Assembly (NCBI RefSeq): GCF_013366925.1
Contig: NZ_JAALDK010000002.1
Coordinates: 434,001-498,000 of the forward strand
Source of the DNA: Paraburkholderia youngii
GTDB lineage: Bacteria > Pseudomonadota > Gammaproteobacteria > Burkholderiales > Burkholderiaceae
Direction of reading: 5' to 3'
Length of the DNA: 64,000 nucleotides
A program made the position numbers and the translations under genes. Below are positions 58,164-64,000 of the stretch, piece by piece (position 1 is the first letter of the stretch; every line of letters begins with the position of its first letter). Under the pieces are notes generated by a model that saw nothing but the letters and a program-made list of their open reading frames with translations, made no database searches and had not been told where the DNA came from.

Positions 58164-58874
58164 GCCCGGTCCTGTTCGAACGGAAATTATGGAGATCTTT
58201 TTACCGAATTTATATTACGCGCGGATTCGTCCCGCGATTCCATCGGGTTTACGCTGCGCCAGCCACCAGCTTTCGGGCAGCGTTGCTGATCAACGCGTCG
58301 TGGCCGCCTTCCGCTCTACGACAACCTTCGCGAACCGGGCATTTTCCCCGATTCGGCTCGTCATGCAGCGCCGAGCAGTTTTTCGGAACCGAGGCGGGAA
58401 GTCGAAATTCAGGACGCCCAGGCCGTCCGAAGCTACGCCACGCAGGCACGCTGACCGCGCCTGAAGGAGGGCATGCGCGGGCCCATGGCCCCGCATCGCA
58501 CGCATACCCGACCCGGCGAACGATCGGTCTGAGCTGTCAATGTAGGAATGGCACGGCCCACCATTCGCCGGACGCAAACCATCAGTGTTTTCCATGACCC
58601 GGCTCTGCGAACGGCAGCCTGGTCATCGTGGGCTTCCTCTCGGCTCCCGGTGTCAGCCTGCCAGTATTGAAGAAGGCGTTCTGTACGAATCCCGACGTAA
58701 AGCAGAAGCCCCAAAAAGAGGCCAGTTTGCGGAGCCATGTCCGAGCTGCGACGGTCCGTCCGCAAAATCGCGGGGCTCGCGCCAAGGCGTGCGTTTGTCC
58801 ATGCTTGGGGCACGAACCATGCTGCTCATATGCCGGAGATGGGCCAAAGGCGCTTCTCAAACATGGAGAGGGTC
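58164..58874. other. 711-base intergenic region
   Basis: An A/T-rich patch near 58190-58230 lies just upstream of the kinase gene, a likely promoter. The remainder holds only chance frames on both strands. Confidence 0.4.
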
Positions 58875-59138
58875 ATGAAGCTGATACTGACAGGAATGAG
58901 CGCAGTTGCAGTCATCGCTAGCACTTGCGCACTCGCGCAAACAAATACTGGCAACGTGCAGCCAGCAGATCACAATGCTCAAAGCATGCAGCCGGGTGCC
59001 GCTGGCCAGAGCATGGGCCGTGCTGCGGGCGTTGGCAACAGCAAGCCGGCGAGTGGCTCATTGATGCAAAAGCGCGAAAGCGCCATGTCGCCTCAAGGCG
59101 CGTCCAACTCGAACGCAACCGGCACAATGAAGCAGTGA
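58875..59138 (+). CDS. Small exported protein
   Basis: An 87-residue protein with a signal peptide (MKLILTGMSAVAVIASTCALAQ, cut after ALA-Q). The mature part is Ser/Gly/Asn-rich and unstructured (PGAAGQSMGRAAGVGNSK). ATG at 58875 has GGAGAGG ahead. It is comparable to the exported protein at 48586, so these may be paralogues. Function unknown. Confidence 0.65.
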   Translation: MKLILTGMSAVAVIASTCALAQTNTGNVQPADHNAQSMQPGAAGQSMGRAAGVGNSKPASGSLMQKRESAMSPQGASNSNATGTMKQ

Positions 59139-59343
59139 GTGCGGCCGGAGGCCTCGTTGCGGCAGCGGCGCCACTGCGATATTTCCAGCCGACGTGATAG
59201 ATCCACGTCCTTTGCAACGTCGCAGCGGCGTAGCCGTGGGCTGGCGGGCGCGGGGCCTGCGCGGCGAGTCCACCTGGGAGCATCGCGCAGGCTGCGAAGC
59301 AGCGAAGCCTCGACGCGCTGGGGCAGGATGGCCAGAGGTTTAT

Positions 59344-59844
59344 TTAGTCGTTGGTTGTTTTCATGTTGGCCGCCTTTTCCGCGAATTGAGTCAGCTTGAG
59401 GTCCGTCGCTTTTTCTTCCTCCAGCGTCTCCTTCAGAAGCGTCACGGCCTCAGAAAAGCCAAGCTGCTTGCCTATCGCGCAGAGGCCGCCATAAGCCGCG
59501 ATTTCATAGTGCTCGACTTTCTGTGCGGCGGCAACGAGGCCCGCATCGAGCACGGGTCCTTTTTCAATCTCATCGATCAACTCCTGGCCCTCCTCAATCA
59601 GGCCTTCCATCGCGACGCATTTCATTCGCTTGAGGCGTATTCCGGTTGCCTCGACGACCTGATCTATACGTTCCACCTGGCCTTGCGTTTCTTCAAGAAG
59701 GAGAGTTCTCCCCCAAGCGCCAGGTACGTCAGTGTCTCCTGGGTCAATCGCCCCATTTACGCTGAAGATGCGGTCGGCTTCGATACCCGCGACCAAAGAA
59801 TCAAAAAAAGCCCCCTCAGAGCGGGCTTCGTTGCGCCTGAGCAT
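59344..59844 (-). pseudogene. DUF892 (YciE/YciF ferritin-like) protein with replaced N-terminus
   Basis: From about residue 50 (ETQGQVERIDQVVEATGIRLKRMKCVAMEGLIEEGQELIDEIEKGPVLDAGLVAAAQKVEHYEIAAYGGLCAIGKQLGFSEAVTLLKETLEEEKATDLKLTQFAEKA) it matches the last two thirds of DUF892. The first 50 residues are non-homologous and overlap the terminator of the HU gene, so the reading is probably a truncated gene without its normal start. The missing first helix contains metal ligands. Confidence 0.6.
59803..59828 (-). terminator. Terminator of the HU gene
   Basis: On the minus strand AAGCCC (59823-59828) and GGGCTT (59808-59813) form a six-base stem, followed by a run of seven Ts (59803-59809 on the plus strand as A). 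It lies 22 bases beyond the HU stop. A good intrinsic terminator. Confidence 0.8.
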
Positions 59845-59849
59845 TCTCC

Positions 59850-60272
59850 TCAGGCTGCTGCAGCATCCTTGAGTTTCTTCAGCGGACGTACCTTCAGACG
59901 GACGGTTGCCGGCTTGGCATCAAACCAGCGCTCCTCGCCTGTGAACGGGTCTTTGCCGAAACGCTTCTTCTTTGCCGGAACCTGCTGCACCCCAATCTTG
60001 AGCAGACCCGATAGCGTGAACTCGCCTGCCCCTTTCTTATGGACGGCGCCGAGGATGGTGCTTTCGAGTGCGGCGAGCACCGCCTTTGCCTGCTTCGGTT
60101 CAACACCGGCCTGCGTGGCAACATGGCTCGCAAGCGACGCCTTGGTGAATTGCTCTTTCAGGGGTTTGGGTGTCGCGGTTGCGGCAGTTGTCTTCTTTGG
60201 CGATGCTTCCTTCTTCACTGCGGTTTTCGCTTCAGTTTTCTTCGCTGAAGAGCCTGCGGTCTTCTTTGCCAT
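59850..60272 (-). CDS. HU-family DNA-binding protein with lysine-rich N-terminal tail
   Basis: A 140-residue nucleoid protein. Residues 1-40 are a Lys/Ala/Thr-rich tail (AKKTAGSSAKKTEAKTAVKKEA), and the HU fold follows: FTKASLASHVATQAGVEPKQAKAVLAAL, LLKIGVQQVPAKKKRFGKDPFTGEERWFDAKPATVRLKVRP. The arm motif for DNA wrapping is modified (FTGEERWFDA in place of NPxTGE). The tail resembles histone-H1-like extensions. AGGA before ATG 60272. A 10-base inverted repeat lies upstream. Confidence 0.85.
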   Translation of the reverse strand: MAKKTAGSSAKKTEAKTAVKKEASPKKTTAATATPKPLKEQFTKASLASHVATQAGVEPKQAKAVLAALESTILGAVHKKGAGEFTLSGLLKIGVQQVPAKKKRFGKDPFTGEERWFDAKPATVRLKVRPLKKLKDAAAA

Positions 60273-60304
60273 TTAAATCCTCATTTTTCGGGTTTAGAGA
60301 ACCG

Positions 60305-60348
60305 CTTAAGACGGCACACGACGCTGCGCGTTACTGCACCGTCTTAAG
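60305..60348. repeat. 10-bp inverted repeat upstream of HU gene
   Basis: Perfect arms CTTAAGACGG (60305-60314) and CCGTCTTAAG (60339-60348), 33 bases before the HU start codon, spaced by 24 bases. It could be an operator or an mRNA-leader hairpin. Confidence 0.5.
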
Positions 60349-60748
60349 CTGGGCCCTAGCGTAGCAATGGTTGTTTCTCCACGCAATGAGATCAGCCCTT
60401 CATACAGGTTACTTTCTCCATTTCTGTCTCAGTAGTTTCCCGGGATTGAGTACCGCTATAGCTGCAGTGCGGCGACTCTGGCGAAAGGAAGCGCCCCGAC
60501 GAAGGAACGGGCGAGGCGTGGGCGCGCCGCCACCGACTGCTTTAGCTGCTGCCTGATCGCCGAATTCGTGCAAGCAGTAGCCTCTGCTCAGCTCCGGTCG
60601 ATTTTGACAAGTGGCTTTACGGTCGCTTCCAAGTAGCTAATGAACGAGCTGCGCGCTCGATTTAGCCGGTCAGTCGGCTTATCTACATTCGGTCGTTTGC
60701 TCACCGCGACCTCCGTTACGTTTTCCGTCTTCTTGTAGGTCCCTGCAC

Positions 60749-60916
60749 TCACGGATTCTTCATGAATCGCAGATAGAAGGCGGCGAACAGCAGGACAATC
60801 CCGACGTTCGCCATCAGCCGTTCCCAGAACCGGTCCCTGAAAATCAGCACATCCATGCCGGTAATCACGATCACCAGCGTCAGGACATAAAGCACGGTAG
60901 ACATGTTTCTCATCAT
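60749..60916 (-). CDS. Small inner-membrane protein, 55 residues
   Basis: MMRNMSTVLYVLTLVIVITGMDVLIFRDRFWERLMANVGIVLLFAAFYLRFMKNP. Two membrane helices (residues 8-25 and 36-52) around an FRDRFWERL loop. Two adjacent ATGs and one at residue 5 are possible starts. It lies 24 bases downstream of the 60941 gene on the same strand. It is of a type common in Burkholderiaceae; function unknown. Confidence 0.6.
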   Translation of the reverse strand: MMRNMSTVLYVLTLVIVITGMDVLIFRDRFWERLMANVGIVLLFAAFYLRFMKNP

Positions 60917-60940
60917 CCAGTCACCCGTTTTCCGTCCTGT

Positions 60941-61135
60941 TTAGCTCAACATGACGAGGATCTTGACATCCGCGAGTCGGATGCCCGATCGACGGGCAAC
61001 AGCCCGCCGCGCTCGCGCGGCCAAGTCGTTTCCCTTCGTAGCCTCAGCCACACGCGCAACAAACTCGACGGGGCCGGCGACCGGTTTCACGTTGTTGACC
61101 ACCTCGTACCTGGCCGACACCACGATTCGTTCCAT
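60941..61135 (-). CDS. Small hypothetical protein, 64 residues
   Basis: MERIVVSARYEVVNNVKPVAGPVEFVARVAEATKGNDLAARARRAVARRSGIRLADVKILVMLS. A beta-strand start and a basic helix; family not recognised. It is 9 bases downstream of the YggL-like gene, so they are probably co-transcribed. Base composition is like the flanks. Confidence 0.5.
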   Translation of the reverse strand: MERIVVSARYEVVNNVKPVAGPVEFVARVAEATKGNDLAARARRAVARRSGIRLADVKILVMLS

Positions 61136-61144
61136 GGTGTTTTC

Positions 61145-61483
61145 CTAATCGTGGCCGTACCACGCGTCGACGAGTGGCCCGACGTCAACAGCCATCAGTT
61201 CGGGCCTCGCTTCGAGCCAATCGCGTACGACGCTGCGCTGCGCTTCCGTCGCTGATGCCCGACCGGCATAGGCCGTGACGAATCCGTCAAGCTTGTGCAC
61301 GATCGCTCCACCATATGCCAGCCGGGTGGCCTCGATACACTCACTGATGAACGCATCACAAACCAGTTCGGCCTCCGCTGCGGATACACCCGCGCGTAGC
61401 GCAGCGGACACAGCGAAGCCCAGCCCCTGAAATTCGCCGAGATGGAGCTTCTTGCGTTGGCGACGATTGTATTGTTTGGACAT
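61145..61483 (-). CDS. YggL-like (DUF469) protein
   Basis: A 112-residue protein resembling YggL, a ribosome-associated protein: NRRQRKKLHLGEFQGLGFAVSAALRAGVSAAEAELVCDAFISECIEATRLAYGG, then WLEARPEL. The LRKKLHLGEFQELGF-like start and the ending V-D-A-W are diagnostic. ATG at 61483. It may affect 50S assembly; family-based inference. Confidence 0.75.
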   Translation of the reverse strand: MSKQYNRRQRKKLHLGEFQGLGFAVSAALRAGVSAAEAELVCDAFISECIEATRLAYGGAIVHKLDGFVTAYAGRASATEAQRSVVRDWLEARPELMAVDVGPLVDAWYGHD

Positions 61484-61498
61484 CGAGGTGTGTTTTCC

Positions 61499-61771
61499 TT
61501 AGTCAAAGAGGTTCTCGCCCTTCGAGACTAGGCTCATCGGGCTGAGGCGGGAACTGTAATCAAGCACCCCGAAGTTGCCACCGGCGCCGCCCCGGATCAG
61601 AGATCCGCTCAGGGTTGACCTGGCCGATCGCTCCGGGCAGAGTTCGGCCCAGGAGGCGCCGGTCGCAACAACCACATCAGTGGCCATTTGCGAGTGCCAA
61701 CCAGTCATTTTCTGACGGAGACGGCCCCCCCGAAACTGATTGTCTCGTCCCCGCAAAACTCGACGAGCCAT
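61499..61771 (-). CDS. Possible 90-residue hypothetical protein
   Basis: A frame ending GGNFGVLDYSSRLSPMSLVSKGENLFD, directly ahead of the YggL-like gene on the same strand. The end looks like a natural C-terminus, but no family is recognised and the first half is arginine-rich. Uncertain whether it is translated. Confidence 0.3.
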   Translation of the reverse strand: MARRVLRGRDNQFRGGRLRQKMTGWHSQMATDVVVATGASWAELCPERSARSTLSGSLIRGGAGGNFGVLDYSSRLSPMSLVSKGENLFD

Positions 61772-61915
61772 GGCGCCGGCGCCGAGCTATCTGTTCGAAT
61801 GCACGCCGCATAGCCGGAGAAATGACTTTTCATATTCGTTTTTCTTGGTTCCGCTGTTCCTTAACGTCCAATAGATTGTGCGTTCGAAAATTCCAATAAC
61901 TTAGACACGCTCGAC

Positions 61916-63241
61916 ATGTTCAATAGACGTTTGATAGCTTTGGCCGCGTTCCCATTCATTCTGGAGGCCTGCGGTGGAGGCAGTATTTCGGATAGCCCGA
62001 ACCCTTTGGCGACCTCGGATCAGTTGGCAGCCGAGAAACTTGCAATCGCTGTTGTTGAGGAGCCTGCCGTTGTTGCGGCAAAAGCTACGCTTAAAGCCAA
62101 CTGGCTGGCGGCGGCTCGGGCGACCGGCGGTGTATCGGATGAGGCGTTGACAAACCTCGATGAAGCCGTAGATGAAAGTGTGTTCGCCTTCGCGCTATCG
62201 CTTGCTTCCGGCGATGCCAACGACCCGAAGGTGGTTTCGTTTCTCGCAGCCCCGCACAATTGGTACGGAATGAACGTGCCGGGATCGCGGACAACCTTTG
62301 ATAACCCGGACACCATATACCGCAAGATCCCGGTTGATCCTGCGTTGAGCTACGTGTTAGCGGGAACAGTCCACGCGCAAAAGCCTGTCGATTTCAATTT
62401 CAGCCTCTACAGCAGCACCAGCGCAACGCTTTCCAACCTCGCCGGCGACCAGCTCGCCCCACAGGCAGATGGCAGTTTCGTCATCAACGCCAGCTCGTTA
62501 TCAAGCGGGGGCAGCAATCAAATCCAGCTCGTCTCGGAAGCCGCATCCATCTTCGTGCGCGATACGATCAACGAATGGGGAGTACAACAATTCAACAGCC
62601 TGGCGATAAAGCGGACCCCGTCAGTCTCGACGCAACCACAGACCGCTGACGCTCTCGCTACAACTCTGGCAGCGACACTGCAAACTCCAGCTGCGGCTGC
62701 GCCCTTCATTGCCTACAATGCCCTTGGGTACGCTCAGCCTGTCAACACGCTTCCTGCGCCATCGCTTGGCGGCACTGGGGGGCGCCTCGCCAACCAGGCC
62801 GCCTCATATGCTGCATTCCAGCTTGCCGATGACGAAGCACTGGTCCTTAACGTCAACCTCGGTGGGGCAAAATACTTCATCGCACCGGCCTATGGCCGAT
62901 GGACGATCACGACCGACTACATCAATCACACCCAGACGCTAAACAACGCGCAAGCGGTGCCCAACCCGGATGGCACGTACACGTTCGTGATATCGCCGAA
63001 AGACCCAAGCGTCTACAACTGGGTTGACACGGCAGGACTGCACCAGGGCTTCCTTAACCCACGCTGGCAAGGGTTACCCACGACGCCTGCTTCGGTGGGT
63101 CCGTCGGCGACGGTCAAGGTTGTGAAGCTTGGCGATCTTCAGACCGTTCTCCCCACGACAACGAAGTACGTCACTGCGACGGAACGACAAGCACAGTTGG
63201 CTGCGCGTGCTGCGAGTTACGCATCGCGATACGCACCCTGA
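61916..63241 (+). CDS. DUF1214-like lipoprotein
   Basis: A 441-residue exported lipoprotein: signal peptide MFNRRLIALAAFPFILEAC with lipobox LEAC (Cys19), then a helical region (EKLAIAVVEEPAVVAAKATLKANWLAAARATGG). The DUF1214-like part starts near NPDTIYRKIPVDPALSYVLAG and includes YGRWTITTDYINHTQTLNNAQAVPNPDGTYTFVISPKDPSVYNWVDTAGLHQGFLNPRW. It is probably a beta-sandwich outer-membrane or periplasmic protein. ATG at 61916. Role unknown. Confidence 0.75.
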   Translation: MFNRRLIALAAFPFILEACGGGSISDSPNPLATSDQLAAEKLAIAVVEEPAVVAAKATLKANWLAAARATGGVSDEALTNLDEAVDESVFAFALSLASGDANDPKVVSFLAAPHNWYGMNVPGSRTTFDNPDTIYRKIPVDPALSYVLAGTVHAQKPVDFNFSLYSSTSATLSNLAGDQLAPQADGSFVINASSLSSGGSNQIQLVSEAASIFVRDTINEWGVQQFNSLAIKRTPSVSTQPQTADALATTLAATLQTPAAAAPFIAYNALGYAQPVNTLPAPSLGGTGGRLANQAASYAAFQLADDEALVLNVNLGGAKYFIAPAYGRWTITTDYINHTQTLNNAQAVPNPDGTYTFVISPKDPSVYNWVDTAGLHQGFLNPRWQGLPTTPASVGPSATVKVVKLGDLQTVLPTTTKYVTATERQAQLAARAASYASRYAP

Positions 63242-64000
63242 ACTCTTCGCGTTGGCGTGAATGAGCGCCTGACGGCGACGCAGGATCTCGCCGCCGGCTG
63301 TACATTGAGCGCGGTCGTCCAGGACGGGCGCGAGCGGCCGGAAAGGACTGCGAAAGCGGACGCCTTTGCAGTAACGTCGAACGGCAGGACAGGGTCGACT
63401 TATGCCGATCGCATCAAGCACACGTTCGAGACGACTGTCGCGCTCGGTCGTCGGACGAAGTCGTCCATCAGCGGCCGTTCAGGTGCAACGGTTGCAGGAT
63501 ACTCAAGCGTCTCCTCCACTTCGGAAGCTGCCCTTTACCGGAGAAAGGACGACGCAGCAGGGATTAGTCGAACGCGGTCCCATGCGTGGAATTCACGCAG
63601 GCCATCACGCTCTTTGTCTCATGTCATCCCTTTGCCGGAACATCGCCATCGCCAGCCTGGCGGCTCTTCAGGTGATCAAGCGCGCCCTGCCTGACTGTGA
63701 AGTTCTGCTTCATAGCCCATCAACATTGTGAGGCATAGTCGCTCACGCAAATTGATGCTACACCTAACGTGTCAGTCAGGAGTGACGAGCTTGCAATGCC
63801 TCACGCATTTGATGGCTATGCGCGAATACGATCGCGCGACCGGCCTGATTGGCCATGAAGTCCTGAATTCACCAAGAGAACCGCTGATGACCGCCGCCTC
63901 TGTTTCCGCCGGCATCGTCCTGCCACGCCCCGCCTGGCGCAGCCTGCTTTGGCTCCCCCGCTTACGGTCCTGTGGATTGTGTTGATCTACTGGCAACCGA
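63242..64000. other. Right-edge region, no gene supported
   Basis: Frames on both strands are short. One plus-strand frame from 63889 begins like a gene start (MTAASVSAGIVLPRPAWRSLLWL) but shifts frame and reaches the window edge. Nothing can be named. Confidence 0.35.

Noticed and set aside
63889..64000. Possible gene start at the right edge
   Set aside because: It shifts frame within 100 bases and runs off the window; cannot be named or confirmed.

Overview
The window is about 64 kb of high-GC DNA whose protein families, codon usage and gene content fit a Burkholderiaceae beta-proteobacterium (Paraburkholderia/Caballeronia-like). A second rpoD, a second groESL, many insertion-sequence remnants and many broken genes suggest a secondary chromosome or megaplasmid. 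This placement is inference from family resemblance; no rRNA or tRNA gene was seen.

0.3-36 kb is a large organosulfur-acquisition region. It holds three ABC importers: an amino-acid type system lacking an ATPase gene, an SsuABC-type sulfonate importer, and a LivKH-MGF system with a fused permease and two receptor paralogues. It also holds luciferase-like flavin monooxygenases (four intact, one pseudogene, one ssuD stump), two acyl-CoA-dehydrogenase-like monooxygenases of the DszC/SfnB kind, a four-domain rhodanese, a flavoprotein oxygenase, a CMD/AhpD-like pair, a LysR regulator and a complete groES-groEL pair. The likely logic is uptake of sulfonates, sulfones or related compounds, oxidative release of sulfite, and entry into cysteine metabolism.

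30.6-36.1 kb carries the most striking system, a family 2A encapsulin (SrpI) nanocompartment operon. Its genes are rhodanese, serine O-acetyltransferase, an XRE regulator, the SrpI shell protein, and a cysteine desulfurase cargo with a long disordered N-terminus. An IS5-family element has inserted exactly inside the XRE regulator gene; removing the IS and one 3-bp target copy restores a perfect helix-turn-helix frame. Upstream of the operon lies the last part of an ssuD gene, cut off by a 5'-truncated IS30 element.

36-48 kb is a patchwork: an IS30 remnant, a novel-looking protein with two related helix-turn-helix-like segments, a second group-1 sigma factor (RpoD), an antitoxin with a nonsense-broken ParE toxin, LacI and isochorismatase fragments, an ECF sigma factor, another IS30 remnant, a PHB-depolymerase-type esterase and a ribbon-helix-helix regulator.

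48.5-63.3 kb looks like a stress and envelope accessory region: small exported proteins, DUF892 copies (both damaged), a DUF883/holin-like cluster (partly decayed), membrane proteins including a 24-residue one, a PRC-barrel protein, an MFS transporter, sensor kinases and response regulators (some broken), an HU protein with a lysine-rich tail, a YggL-like protein and a DUF1214-type lipoprotein. Pseudogenes, some with in-frame TGA codons, are concentrated between 36 and 57 kb.
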